Of a stretch of 64,000 nt of DNA, positions 41,038 through 50,351 are shown piece by piece. Each line of letters begins with the position of its first letter. Position 1 is the stretch's first letter. Source of the stretch: Bacteroidia bacterium (GTDB lineage: Bacteria; Bacteroidota; Bacteroidia; J057). Position numbers and translations under genes: made by a program. The stretch lies in the NCBI GenBank assembly GCA_030430575.1, contig JAUIKF010000041.1, positions 1 through 64,000 of the forward strand, written 5' to 3'. The notes under the pieces are model-generated. The model was not told the origin of the DNA. It did not search any database and saw nothing but the letters and a program-made list of their open reading frames with translations.

Positions 41038-43455
41038 ATGAAAAACTTCGTCATTTTCCTCTTCCTCATTTTCCTCTCTTCCTGTGCGCCTAAAGGCCCA
41101 TTTGTCCAATACGCCTCTAACGACTTACAATTGGACTTAAACGAGAAAGGCTATATCACTGCGCTCAAAGATCGTAAATCAGGGGCAGATTACCTCGCAA
41201 AAGATACCTTAGCACCGTTGCTGGTGCTGCGAAAGGCTGGGGAGTTGATGATGCCCTTGGGACTCAGCCATGAGGGCAACATGCTTTCTCTACAATTTGA
41301 AAAGGGGATCGTAGCGACGCTGGAATTGGAAGAAAAAGCCACGCACTTCACTCTGGAAGTGAAGACTGTCACGCCTATGGAAGGCGTAGAGATGGTTATT
41401 TGGGGACCTTATCCTACGACGATCGATAGCTTGATCGGCGAGACAGTTGGAGTGGTCCGCGGAGAGGCTTACGCCCTTGGTATTCAGTCACTTAACCCAA
41501 AAACACTAGGCGGTTATCCCTGGCAAGACAATGACTGTATGCCCCAGTTGGACATCTTTGAGACTGGGAATTATAGCGATTTGAGTGAAAAAGGGAAACG
41601 GTATGTTTTATACCGCGTGGAAGCCGCCAAACCGACGGATTATGGCAGTAGTTTACAGGCGTATTGTCGGAATCGGACGGAGGAAAGGATAACGAAGAAT
41701 TGGGGGCATGAATATTATACCATTCCCGTGTATGACGATGGGGGCGTGGTTGGCTCCAAGATCGCTTTGTTTGGATGTAAAGTGGAAAAAACGCTGGAAC
41801 GACTAGGTGAAATAGAAGTGGCGGAAGGCTTGCCACACCCTACAGTAGATGGACAGTGGGGCAAGCAAGCACGTTCTGCGGCGGCGGCGTATATGATTAT
41901 GGGATTTGGAGAAAAGGATGTGGAAAAAGCGATCGCCTATACGCAGCAGGCAGGGCTGAAATACCTGTACCATCCTGGCCCATTTGACAATTGGGGCCAT
42001 TTTGAGCTGAATGCGCAGTTTCCTAGTGGCTGGGATGGTTTGAAGGCTTGTAGCCAACAAGCCAAGGAAAAAGGCATTTACACAGGGGTTCACACCTTGT
42101 CCAATTTCATCACGCCTAATGACCCTTATGTCACGCCTATCCCAGACCCTCGTCTGGCTGTGGTGGGGAGCGCTACGCTGGCTTCCCTTATCGATGCCGT
42201 GAGGCATGAAATAGCGATTGATTCGCCTACTTTCTTCAATCAGTATGACAATAACCACATGAAGACCGTGCGTATCGGCGAGGAGCTGATACGCTATGGA
42301 AGCGTTTCGCAGAGCGAACCGTGGAAGCTATTGGACTGCGAGAGAGGCGCATTTGGCACCAAAGCCACTTCCCATGAAGCGGGCGAGCAGGTCCACAAGC
42401 TCGCCGACCATGCTTATAAGGTCTTCCTCACCAATCCCGAACTCACGACCGAGATGGCCACCCAACTCTCTAAGTTGTTCAATCACTGCGACCTGCGCCA
42501 AATCTCCTTTGATGGACTGGAAGGCAATCGCTCTACAGGCATGGGCAATTATGGCGAAGTGCTTTTCACAGATACCTGGTATCAGCACCTTGACGAATCG
42601 GTGAAAGGCCATTTTATTGCTGATGCGAGCCGCACGTCCCACTATTTTTGGCACCTATATACCCGCATGAACTGGGGCGAACCGTGGTACGCAGGCTTTC
42701 GCGAAAGCCAGACGGAGTACCGCATGAAGAACCAGGCTTACTTCGAACGCAACCTCATGCCCAATATGCTGGGCTGGTTTTCTATGCACAAAAACACCCC
42801 TGTCGAGGACATCGAGTGGATGCTGGCGCGCTCCGCGGCGTTTGATGCGGGTTATGGCTTCGTGACCAATTATGAGGTGTTGGCGGAAAATGGCGCGGCC
42901 GATGAGATTTTGGGACTGATCGGCATGTGGGAAGCTGCGCGTATGGCGGATGCTTTCTCTGTGGATCAGCGCGAGCGCATGAAAGACATTCAACGGGAAT
43001 TTCGTTTGGAGCAAGTAGGGGAGGAGCAATGGAAGCTTCAGGAGGTACACTCTTTCAAATTTGCCCATGAGAAAAAGGTGCGTCAGCCTGGGGAGCTGTT
43101 GTATTCTACTTTTGACTTTGAGAACCCTGTTTCAGAACGAGCTATGCACGTCATTTTGACAGCTGTAGATGCTGATATTCAGTCCATTAGCTTGGAATTG
43201 GATAATCACAGGAAGCTTGGCCTTCCCGTGACTTTGAAAGCTGGGGAAAGCCTGAAGTATTTGGGAGGTGCTGCCATTCACTATGATGCGACTTGGCATG
43301 TGCTGGGCGAGGTGCCGGTTGAGGAGGGGGATTGGGATGTAGGGACTGGGAAGCATTCGCTGGAGGTGGATTGTGCGTTTGCGCAGGCACAGGAGGGAGC
43401 GAAGCTGAAGGTGGAGGTGCGGGTGCTAGGCGATGAGGAGGTGGTTGGGAAGTAG
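41038..43455 (+). CDS. Large lipoprotein, glycoside-hydrolase-like
   Basis: An 805-residue lipoprotein (lipobox LSSC, Cys16). The N-terminal part (about 25-270) looks like a beta-sandwich (YASNDLQLDLNEKGYITALK), the middle (about 285-560) like a TIM-barrel-type domain with GLKYLYHPGPFDNWGHFEL, KGIYTGVHTL and LRQISFDGLEGNR (a candidate acidic catalytic residue here), and the end (about 690-805) like a beta domain. The pattern is that of polysaccharide-degrading surface enzymes of Bacteroidota, but I cannot name the glycoside hydrolase family. Divergent from the FolC fusion. Confidence 0.6.
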   Translation: MKNFVIFLFLIFLSSCAPKGPFVQYASNDLQLDLNEKGYITALKDRKSGADYLAKDTLAPLLVLRKAGELMMPLGLSHEGNMLSLQFEKGIVATLELEEKATHFTLEVKTVTPMEGVEMVIWGPYPTTIDSLIGETVGVVRGEAYALGIQSLNPKTLGGYPWQDNDCMPQLDIFETGNYSDLSEKGKRYVLYRVEAAKPTDYGSSLQAYCRNRTEERITKNWGHEYYTIPVYDDGGVVGSKIALFGCKVEKTLERLGEIEVAEGLPHPTVDGQWGKQARSAAAAYMIMGFGEKDVEKAIAYTQQAGLKYLYHPGPFDNWGHFELNAQFPSGWDGLKACSQQAKEKGIYTGVHTLSNFITPNDPYVTPIPDPRLAVVGSATLASLIDAVRHEIAIDSPTFFNQYDNNHMKTVRIGEELIRYGSVSQSEPWKLLDCERGAFGTKATSHEAGEQVHKLADHAYKVFLTNPELTTEMATQLSKLFNHCDLRQISFDGLEGNRSTGMGNYGEVLFTDTWYQHLDESVKGHFIADASRTSHYFWHLYTRMNWGEPWYAGFRESQTEYRMKNQAYFERNLMPNMLGWFSMHKNTPVEDIEWMLARSAAFDAGYGFVTNYEVLAENGAADEILGLIGMWEAARMADAFSVDQRERMKDIQREFRLEQVGEEQWKLQEVHSFKFAHEKKVRQPGELLYSTFDFENPVSERAMHVILTAVDADIQSISLELDNHRKLGLPVTLKAGESLKYLGGAAIHYDATWHVLGEVPVEEGDWDVGTGKHSLEVDCAFAQAQEGAKLKVEVRVLGDEEVVGK

Positions 43456-43489
43456 GGAAAACGGTTATTTTTCAGCAAAATAATTATAC

Positions 43490-43819
43490 ATGAAAAAATA
43501 TAAACTAAATTCTACTGAAATCAAGCGACTTATTCCTCCTTCAGGTGGCTGCCTGGCAACAGATAAAATTACAGTAGAAGGAATGCAAATTGGTTATATG
43601 TATAAAGAACATTATGAACGTGAATTAGACAGTGGGTGGCGCTTTTTTTCAGGCACAGAATCCCAATCCTATATAGATGACTTATCCAATTCCAATGTTT
43701 ATGACCTTAATACCATAGCAAATTACGACAGGGCGATTATTCCTTACCTTGATCTACCATATGGAGTAGAACTCGAACGAATTGAAGGAACTGATGAGTT
43801 TAGCTTGATAGCACCTTGA
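43490..43819 (+). CDS. DUF2185 / Imm33-like protein
   Basis: A 109-residue cytosolic protein with the DUF2185 signature: GGCLATDKITVEGMQIGYMY, DSGWRFFSGTE, YDLNTIANYD and IIPYLDLPYG. Family members are often immunity proteins next to polymorphic toxins (Imm33-like), or stand-alone. No toxin gene is adjacent here, so it may be a free-standing immunity gene or have another use. It is 35 bases after the stop of the lipoprotein gene and co-directional. Confidence 0.75.
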   Translation: MKKYKLNSTEIKRLIPPSGGCLATDKITVEGMQIGYMYKEHYERELDSGWRFFSGTESQSYIDDLSNSNVYDLNTIANYDRAIIPYLDLPYGVELERIEGTDEFSLIAP

Positions 43820-44025
43820 CTACAAAAAATGTGGATCTTTAACAGATTCTGTGGAACACCCTCCATCACACAAGCCGGTTCCCTCAAGGGAACCTTCGCA
43901 CAAGGCCAAAATCTACGCGAAAACCCCATTGAGGGGGTTGAGGCCTGTGCGATCGGGGCTGTTTCAAAGGCAAGCGAAAAGCTTACCACGGAAATTGTCA
44001 TAGAACCATTAATTTTTCAAAAAAT

Positions 44026-44598
44026 ATGAAAAAGCAGCCCATATTCTCTGTGATCAGTGCTTTCCTTATATCAGGTGTAGCGCTAACATTAATTTATTTC
44101 GGCTATTTTTTCATGACTTTTGACTTGGCAGGAGGGGAAACGTTAGCCCGAATAGAAAGTCAAAAAATTGTCCTTTTTATCCTGACAATATGCGTCCTTG
44201 GAGTCACTTTTTCATTGCTCAAGTATTATCTGTCAATAGGTAAAAAACATACTGCAATTGGCCTTATTATCCTGCCAATCCTCCTTTTCGGAGCTGTTTC
44301 TTATTCTTGCCTAGATACGTTTCTTTACCAAGAACCCTTTGACAAAACAGTTTGGCTTCAAGAAAAATGGAAACCACTAAACATGGCTAAAACGTTGGTT
44401 AAGAAGGATGAGTTGATAGGGCTTTCAGCGGATCAAGTGCAAAAAATGCTAGGTGAACCAAATGAAGCATATTCCAATGAAGAAAACGAACTAGTTTATT
44501 TTAGCTATTTGGTCGAAGAAGATTGGACGATGCTGCTTCGTTTTGATGATAAAATTGTTGTTTCGACAAATCTTCGGCTGCCCTTCTTGGGAATTTGA
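44026..44598 (+). CDS. Membrane protein with BamE/SmpA-like C-terminal domain
   Basis: A 190-residue protein with three hydrophobic segments (about 8-30, 49-68, 75-95) followed by a soluble C-terminal domain (about 125-190). This domain has the pattern LIGLSADQVQKMLGEPNEAY, then YFSYLV, which is typical of the SmpA/OmlA (BamE) fold; in BamE this binds BamD and helps outer-membrane assembly, but here it is attached to an inner-membrane part, so the role is different or unknown. The start at 44026 begins at the first segment. It is 25 bases upstream of the next gene and probably co-transcribed with it. Confidence 0.65.
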   Translation: MKKQPIFSVISAFLISGVALTLIYFGYFFMTFDLAGGETLARIESQKIVLFILTICVLGVTFSLLKYYLSIGKKHTAIGLIILPILLFGAVSYSCLDTFLYQEPFDKTVWLQEKWKPLNMAKTLVKKDELIGLSADQVQKMLGEPNEAYSNEENELVYFSYLVEEDWTMLLRFDDKIVVSTNLRLPFLGI

Positions 44599-44623
44599 CA
44601 TAAACGTATTTAGCCCTATTATC

Positions 44624-45421
44624 ATGAAAAAATCCATTGTCTTACTTATCCTCCTCCTCATTATCAGTCAAATCTCTTCTGCCCAGCTAATGCCAGGGCA
44701 ATTGTGGATAATCGCCCAAAATGGGGATACCTCACTTGTTGGGAATCATAATAAATCCCAGGTATTGATGAGCATGACTGAAGATTCTTCCATCCATAGT
44801 GTCTATTTTAGACAAAGAAAGATGTATGGGACTGGAGAGAGTATTAACTTGACTTATAGAGATACCCTCTTTCTTTCTGAAGAAATAGATTCGAAAAAGG
44901 GTCTTTTGTATCAAAAAAATGGCCATTATAAGATTCCAGAAAGTTCACATTCTGTGTATGAAATCCTTGATTCTTCTGACTCTACTTTTCAGATAAGGAG
45001 GACAATGGTTTTTGGAAAAAAGAGCCTTGGGGACCTGAGCGAATATCAACTATTGGAAGAGATACCCTATAAATACACCTCTGATGACTTTTTTACGGCG
45101 ATTGTAGGAAATGATTATGAAGAATATAAAAGCCAAGACAGTGTTCCCAATCAGAAGAAAATCTTCTTTCGTAATAAAAAACGCATACGCCTTTGGGAAA
45201 AAGAGGAGGAAAAGAAAAAACTAACGAGCTTTATTGGTACCAATTGGCAACCCTTGGATGAACAGTATATTGTCTTAGACTTTAATGGGTTTCTTATATA
45301 TAAAGGGGTAAATGGAAACCCCAAGATCGTGACAAAGATTTCTGAAGAAGAAGTGGAAATGGTTGAATATGTGCCTGAAACGCTTGAAAGAAAGGTAACT
45401 TTATGGCGAAAGATCAATTGA
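44624..45421 (+). CDS. Secreted protein of unknown function
   Basis: A 265-residue exported protein: signal peptide about 1-22 (ending SSAQL). The mature sequence is rich in Asp, Lys and Glu, with a middle region that reads like beta-strands (SVYFRQRKMYGTGES, FQIRRTMVFGKKSLG) and a charged end (EEEKKKLTSFIGTNW). No family recognised. Its start overlaps the end of the membrane gene frame but the ATG at 44624 comes after its stop. Co-directional with it and with the DUF2185 gene. Confidence 0.65.
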   Translation: MKKSIVLLILLLIISQISSAQLMPGQLWIIAQNGDTSLVGNHNKSQVLMSMTEDSSIHSVYFRQRKMYGTGESINLTYRDTLFLSEEIDSKKGLLYQKNGHYKIPESSHSVYEILDSSDSTFQIRRTMVFGKKSLGDLSEYQLLEEIPYKYTSDDFFTAIVGNDYEEYKSQDSVPNQKKIFFRNKKRIRLWEKEEEKKKLTSFIGTNWQPLDEQYIVLDFNGFLIYKGVNGNPKIVTKISEEEVEMVEYVPETLERKVTLWRKIN

Positions 45422-45438
45422 CTTCAGAATTCTTTAAC

Positions 45439-46296
45439 TTACCACTCATTGACGACCTTAATACTCAGTCTCACATTGACAGACACTCCATCTTTATAGG
45501 CAGGTCTTAGGCGACCGTATCGGAAAATTTCCCTGATAATACTCGGCAAATGGCACGTTTCTTCCGCTCCATCAAAAGGCGTGTCGTACCACCTCACTTG
45601 CTTGATTTGCCCATCTGCCCCAACGATAAAATTTATGCCATGAGAAGGCGTCATTGGTTCACAAAAACAATAATCCAGCCTTCCCTCATCTATTTCTGGA
45701 ATGGTATCTCCATTAGCCATCAAAGGAAGTTCGTCCACCTCTGTTTCATCGTAAATCGGCCCTTCAATTGTTCGTTTTGGGAAAAAATAGGAAGGCAAAG
45801 CGTTCGACCCAAGAGCGCTTATATTACCATAATCTGTAATCCATAAAGTATCTCGAAAATCTTTGGAAGTAGTCACAAAAGGGTCTGTTCGCTCCAGAGG
45901 CATTATTTTTTTTACCAACCCAGATTCTACCCCACCTCTTACCTCTCTATACAGCCAAAAAGTGCCAGTCCACAGCTTTTTGTAGGTCCAGTATTCCATC
46001 CCTTCTGGATAGGTAGAGTCTCCTATCACCAAGGTGCTTTCTCCTAGCAATTGATAGGTCTCGCCATAGCTGTATCGCTTGCCACGATGATAATGGCAGT
46101 ATTCTACCCGCATATGGCGGTCGTTGAAGACAATCTCTTCCCGCGCATATTTGGAACTAATGAAAATGCCTTTCCCACGGATGGGTTCTTTGGAGTCTTT
46201 GATGATAACAGGCGGACCGATACGGATGGTATCTTGGGAAAATAGGAGCAGAGAAGTGCCTAGCAGGGCAAATAGGAGGAGGATGGTCCGTTTCAT
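45439..46296 (-). CDS. Secreted protein with TonB C-terminal-like domain
   Basis: A 285-residue exported protein: signal peptide about 1-20 (MKRTILLLFALLGTSLLLFS). The N-terminal part is beta-rich (RVEYCHYHRGKRYSYGE, EYWTYKKLWTG). The last 80 residues have INFIVGADGQIKQVRW, GRLRPAYKDG and VNVRLSIKVV, the pattern of TonB C-terminal domains (energy transduction to outer-membrane receptors); no membrane anchor or proline-rich rod is present, so a standard TonB role is unlikely. It ends 17 bases from the stop of the convergent gene at 45421. Confidence 0.6.
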   Translation of the reverse strand: MKRTILLLFALLGTSLLLFSQDTIRIGPPVIIKDSKEPIRGKGIFISSKYAREEIVFNDRHMRVEYCHYHRGKRYSYGETYQLLGESTLVIGDSTYPEGMEYWTYKKLWTGTFWLYREVRGGVESGLVKKIMPLERTDPFVTTSKDFRDTLWITDYGNISALGSNALPSYFFPKRTIEGPIYDETEVDELPLMANGDTIPEIDEGRLDYCFCEPMTPSHGINFIVGADGQIKQVRWYDTPFDGAEETCHLPSIIREIFRYGRLRPAYKDGVSVNVRLSIKVVNEW

Positions 46297-46322
46297 AGAG
46301 ATAAAACGGATGAGAGGAGGGA

Positions 46323-47738
46323 CTATTTTCTAAATAGCTCCTCCATACTTACCGTATTCTGTGCCAAATAAGCATGCTTATTAGCAGCCACGCCATACGT
46401 TGTGATTAAGGTCAAAAAGATCGCTTTCCTCGTTTTGGTGGTAGCCTTAAACGTTCCGATTTTGTTTCTTAGGTTGTCGGCATATTGTTTGGAAATGGTA
46501 AAGGAATCAATGGAAAACTTCATTTCGCATAGGTTGACGACTTGGTCTTTTCTGTCAATCACCAAATCAATCTGCGCATGCTCATTATACCATGATGAAA
46601 CCGATGTTTGAATGCCGCTAATTCCTAAGGCCATCTTGATTTGGGGAATATGATGTAGACAGACCATTTCAAATGCATATCCACTCCACGCTTTGTACAT
46701 GGAGGTATCATGGGCATTTACCCAAAAGTATTCATCGTCAGGGCTAGATTTTTGGATAAAGTTCAGGTAAAAAAGAGAGTATGGATCGATCAATTGGTAT
46801 AGGGTGTGTTTTCCTTTTTTTCCAAATGAACGGTAATGACGGATAAAGCTGCTTTCTTCCAATTCCTGCAAAATGCGCGTCAATCCCCCTCCGTTTGACA
46901 AATGGGTCATTTTGCTAATTTCTCCTTTGGTTAATCCTTTTTTCTTTTGAGATAGTGCTTCTACAATAGCCGTATGACGTTCTGACCGATTGAATAGGGA
47001 GATATATAAGTTTTCGTACTCGTTTCTCAAAAGCGCATTTCGTTCAAAACACAAGGCATTGATATTTTGGGACGCGCTCAACCCCGGTTCAATATGATCT
47101 AGGTAATAGGGAATTCCCCCAAATACCATATAAAATAAGGTAATTTGATACCTGTCAAAAACGGTTTGTTTATAGGACAAAAAGGCTTCTGTTTCGGCTA
47201 AGGTAAAGGGTTCTAGCTTGATTCTGCCCGTGGTTCGGTTGTGGAGGCCTCCACGATTATTTAGCAAATTTTTGATCATCCATGAAGCGGCAGAGCCACA
47301 TACAATGAGCAAAATGTCTCGACGCGCACTTGCCCAACTATTCCAAAAATGCTCCAAGCCAATCAGAAATTTTGATTTTGGGGTATCCAGCCAAGGAAGT
47401 TCATCTAGGAAAATGACCTTTTTACCCTTCGTGTCTATTTTTTCTAATAGTTCAATCAATTGCTGAAACGCGGTCATCCAATTCTTTGCGGGCCTTGCTT
47501 CAAAATCCTGGTCGCTATATCGCATCAATGCGGCATGAAATTGCCCCAATTGATCCCCCATATTGACATTCGCCAGTCCTGTCAATTGGAAGGCAAATTG
47601 ATCTTCAAATACTTCTCGAATCAAGTAGGTCTTTCCCACCCTTCTTCTGCCGTATACCGCTATAAATTCTGATTTTCGAGAATCTTTATATTGATTCAGC
47701 TTCTTTATTTCTTTCTCCCTACCAATAAGGTGCTCCAT
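46323..47738 (-). CDS. AAA ATPase with wHTH and PD-(D/E)XK nuclease-like C-terminus
   Basis: A 471-residue protein of the archaeal-type ATPase group (DUF234-like C-terminus). Walker A GRRRVGKT is at 30-37, Walker B KKVIFLDELPWLD near 105-118, and a winged helix follows (about 270-330, with KGEISKMTHLSNGGGLTRIL). The C-terminal part carries QIDLVIDRKDQVVNLCEMKF, with Asp391, Glu405 and Lys407 arranged as in PD-(D/E)XK nucleases. Family members are abundant in Bacteroidota and archaea, without settled function. Directly upstream are two 49-base operator-like repeats that start 9 bases before the start codon, suggesting self-regulation through its winged helix. It has no co-transcribed partner. 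Confidence 0.8.
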   Translation of the reverse strand: MEHLIGREKEIKKLNQYKDSRKSEFIAVYGRRRVGKTYLIREVFEDQFAFQLTGLANVNMGDQLGQFHAALMRYSDQDFEARPAKNWMTAFQQLIELLEKIDTKGKKVIFLDELPWLDTPKSKFLIGLEHFWNSWASARRDILLIVCGSAASWMIKNLLNNRGGLHNRTTGRIKLEPFTLAETEAFLSYKQTVFDRYQITLFYMVFGGIPYYLDHIEPGLSASQNINALCFERNALLRNEYENLYISLFNRSERHTAIVEALSQKKKGLTKGEISKMTHLSNGGGLTRILQELEESSFIRHYRSFGKKGKHTLYQLIDPYSLFYLNFIQKSSPDDEYFWVNAHDTSMYKAWSGYAFEMVCLHHIPQIKMALGISGIQTSVSSWYNEHAQIDLVIDRKDQVVNLCEMKFSIDSFTISKQYADNLRNKIGTFKATTKTRKAIFLTLITTYGVAANKHAYLAQNTVSMEELFRK

Positions 47739-47746
47739 GATTTAAG

Positions 47747-47795
47747 TTATAATTGGCTATATCTAATAAAAATAAGCACTTTTAGCCAATTATAA
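47747..47795. promoter_or_regulatory. Operator-like inverted repeat, unit 1
   Basis: Ends TTATAATTGGC and GCCAATTATAA are exact complements (11 bases each); the inside carries TATATCTA and GCACTTTTA. Unit 2 follows after two bases, period 51. They lie just in front of the ATPase start codon on the minus strand. Confidence 0.75.
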
Positions 47796-47797
47796 AA

Positions 47798-47846
47798 TTA
47801 TAATTGGCTATATCTAGGCAAAAAATGCACTTATGGCCAATTATAA
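47798..47846. promoter_or_regulatory. Operator-like inverted repeat, unit 2
   Basis: Same 11-base ends and same layout as unit 1, with small changes inside (TATATCTAGGC, GCACTTATG). The pair gives four half sites. Confidence 0.75.
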
Positions 47847-47958
47847 GGGAAAGCAACCCATCTTCTAGAAAATCACGTTTTCTCAAACTGAATCATCATC
47901 CCTAATTTCCTATAAATCCATTCAAGATTTTTATGAATATTATATCGATGGAATTTTG

Positions 47959-48051
47959 ATGGTAGGGAAAAAAGGCCTCAAATTTGTATTTGAGGAAAAC
48001 CAATACAGGGAAGCCTTGCACCATTATGTGGAAGAATTCCTGAAAGAGTAG
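47959..48051 (+). CDS. Possible small protein or gene remnant
   Basis: A 30-residue frame beginning MVGKKGLKFVFEENQYREAL and ending HHYVEEFLKE; the frame is open further upstream to at least 47900 (IQDFYEYYIDGIL before the Met), so it may be the tail of a decayed gene. No family recognised and no clear leader. Coding call is weak. Confidence 0.25.
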   Translation: MVGKKGLKFVFEENQYREALHHYVEEFLKE

Positions 48052-48170
48052 CCTTATTTACTGTTCATGACACTGGGTCGGATTACGCAAAGAGCCAGCC
48101 CCTTATCCAGAAATCCGCCCCAGCGTGGGTTGAACTTGAACTTGAGTTTGCGCTTGAACTGGAACTTCCC

Positions 48171-50126
48171 TCACCCCTCCAACTCTTCGAGTTCCATCAA
48201 GATTTCCTCCCAAGCAGCGGTCCGCTGCTGAATGGTCTCTTGAATGGCATCAAATTGTCCTTGCAATTCCGTCAGCTTGTCGAAACTGGCTGCGACCTCA
48301 GGGGAGGCCATTTCCAGAAGCTTGGCTTCCTTTTGGCCTTCTAAATCGGTTATCTCTGTTTCGATCTTCTCCACATCTCGATGTAGCTTCTTGATGCGGT
48401 TATTGAGCTGTTTTTGCTCTTTGTAGGAGAGCCTAGGGGCAGACTCATCAGAAACGGTTTTAGTTTCTATAGCTTCCTCAACTTTCTTTCCTCCCTCTCG
48501 CTCTCCCGCTCCAACTCGCTCTTCTTCTTCTCGCCCTTCTCGCCAACGCTCATACTCCTCATAAGTCCCGGGATATTCCTTGATCTTATGGTCCTCGATG
48601 TACCAAATTTTATTGGCGACTTTTTGCAGGAAATAGCGGTCGTGGGATACAACCACAAATGTGCCTTCATAGGCATTGAGCGCCTGGACCAGCACTTGGA
48701 TACTGGGAATATCAAGGTGGTTGGTAGGCTCATCCAGCAGGAGGAAGTTAGCTTCTGAGAGCAAGGTCTTGGCCAACGCGACGCGCGATTTCTCCCCCCC
48801 AGAAAGCACTTCGATCTTTTTCTCTATCTCATCCCCCGAAAACATAAAGCTCCCCAGCAAACTCCGCAATTCAGCCTCTGTACGGCCACGGGAGTGAAAG
48901 TCAATCTCCTCGTAGATATTGCGCTTTAAATCCAGTACTTCCAACTGATGCTGCGCAAAGAAAGTAGGGATCACATTGTGGCCCATTTCTGATAAGCCCT
49001 GATGTGGTTCAGTGCCAGCCACGACGCGCAAAAGGGTGGACTTGCCCAGGCCATTGGCACCGATCAGGGCGATCTTGTCCCCGCGCAAGACAGTGGCTTC
49101 GCCACCTTCGATGATGACCTTGTCGCCGTAGGCTTTGTGGATGTCTTTCAGACGGGCCACCTCCTTGCCGGAAGGCTTGGAGAAAGAGAAGCGGATATTC
49201 AACCCAAACCCTTCTTGCTCTGGCGCTTCCAGCTTCACCAGTCGTTCGAGGGCCTTGATCCGACTCTGGGCCTGGCGAGCTTTAGACGCTTTGTATTTGA
49301 AGCGATTGATAAACCGCTCTTGCTCTTCGATGAATTTCTGCTGGTTGTCGTAGGCAGCTTGTGCCTGTTCGTGGCGGAGGGCCTTTTCCTGAAGGTAAAA
49401 GGAATAATTGCCTGCGTAGACGTTAAGCTGCTTGAGGCTGATCTCAACGATCTTATTGGCCATGCGGTCGATGAAGTAGCGGTCGTGAGATACGATGACC
49501 GTACTGCCTTTGAAGCTCTTGAGGTAATTCTCTAGCCATTGGATGGAGGGCAAGTCAAGGTGGTTGGTAGGCTCATCCAGGAGGAGTACGTCCGGCTCTT
49601 CCAGCAGCATTTTAGCCAAAAGGACCCGCATCCGCCAACCCCCCGAAAACGTGCTGTACGGCTGAAATTGCTCCGTTTCGCTGAATCCCAAGCCACTCAG
49701 CATACCATGCACCGACGCGTCTATGGTACTGCCTCCTTTGGTATCAAATTCGTCTTGCTTGGCCGCCAAATCGTTGAGGACTTTTTCGCTCACATCCCCC
49801 TGCTCCATACGCGTCAGCAAGTCTTCAATTTCCAATTGCAGGTTAAGCAATGGGCGGTAGGCTTCCCGTACCACTTCATGGATGGGATCATCGGTCTCAA
49901 AGGAAAGCAGGTCCTGGTTAAAAAAAGCAATTTTAAAAGAACCCGAACGCTCTACTTTTCCTTCGGTGGGCTTAAATTGCCCATCTAGCATGCGCAGCAA
50001 GGTAGACTTGCCCGTCCCATTGCGCCCTATCAGGCCAATGCGCTCACCAGGCAAAAACTGGTAACTGGCCCCTCTAATCAGCCAATTGCCATTAAATTCT
50101 ATCCCGAGGTTTTCTATCTTTAGCAA
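48171..50126 (-). CDS. ABC-F family ATPase (ribosome-associated type)
   Basis: A 651-residue soluble protein with two ABC domains and no membrane segment. First Walker A GRNGTGKST (34-42), signature FSGGWRMRV, Walker B LLLDEPTNHLD; second Walker A GANGLGKST, signature LSGGEKSRVAL, Walker B LLLDEPTNHLD. The linker between the domains (about 240-320) is basic and helical as in ABC-F translation factors, and the C-terminal end (about 545-651) is a coiled coil rich in Glu and Lys. ABC-F proteins act on the ribosome (for example EttA, Uup) or protect it from antibiotics; the subgroup cannot be chosen here. The start at 50126 is fixed by the family N-terminus. Confidence 0.93.
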   Translation of the reverse strand: MLKIENLGIEFNGNWLIRGASYQFLPGERIGLIGRNGTGKSTLLRMLDGQFKPTEGKVERSGSFKIAFFNQDLLSFETDDPIHEVVREAYRPLLNLQLEIEDLLTRMEQGDVSEKVLNDLAAKQDEFDTKGGSTIDASVHGMLSGLGFSETEQFQPYSTFSGGWRMRVLLAKMLLEEPDVLLLDEPTNHLDLPSIQWLENYLKSFKGSTVIVSHDRYFIDRMANKIVEISLKQLNVYAGNYSFYLQEKALRHEQAQAAYDNQQKFIEEQERFINRFKYKASKARQAQSRIKALERLVKLEAPEQEGFGLNIRFSFSKPSGKEVARLKDIHKAYGDKVIIEGGEATVLRGDKIALIGANGLGKSTLLRVVAGTEPHQGLSEMGHNVIPTFFAQHQLEVLDLKRNIYEEIDFHSRGRTEAELRSLLGSFMFSGDEIEKKIEVLSGGEKSRVALAKTLLSEANFLLLDEPTNHLDIPSIQVLVQALNAYEGTFVVVSHDRYFLQKVANKIWYIEDHKIKEYPGTYEEYERWREGREEEERVGAGEREGGKKVEEAIETKTVSDESAPRLSYKEQKQLNNRIKKLHRDVEKIETEITDLEGQKEAKLLEMASPEVAASFDKLTELQGQFDAIQETIQQRTAAWEEILMELEELEG

Positions 50127-50225
50127 TGTCTTTCAGTTTTGGGCAAAGATAAATGAAGAATGGAGAATTGAAAAGGGACTGCTCGGCTCGAAGATTCGCC
50201 TTCGCTGTCTGATCGTTCGCTGGCG

Positions 50226-50340
50226 CTCACTGTCAGACGAGAGACCGCTCGAAGACTCGCTGTCAGACAAAGGCATCTTTTCCTAGTCTCTTGTCTGACA
50301 GCGAGCCCGCAGGGCGAGCGATCTGACCTCTGACAGTGAG
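50226..50340. repeat. Nested TCTGACAG inverted repeats
   Basis: CTCGCTGTCAGACAA (50256-50270) is exactly complementary to TTGTCTGACAGCGAG (50291-50305). Outside it CTCACTGTCAGA (50226-50237) pairs exactly with TCTGACAGTGAG (50329-50340). The words match the TCTGA/TCAGA vocabulary seen at 15881, 17706 and 39531. Confidence 0.9.
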
Positions 50341-50351
50341 GAGCGCAGCGA

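Noticed and set aside
43829-44029. A 66-codon frame between the DUF2185 gene and the membrane gene
   Set aside because: Composition is like the surrounding hairpin-rich spacer (GGTTCCCTCAAGGGAACC), no leader, no family pattern; treated as non-coding.
49002-49988. Two long plus-strand frames inside the ABC-F gene
   Set aside because: They mirror the ABC-F coding sequence; no independent motifs.
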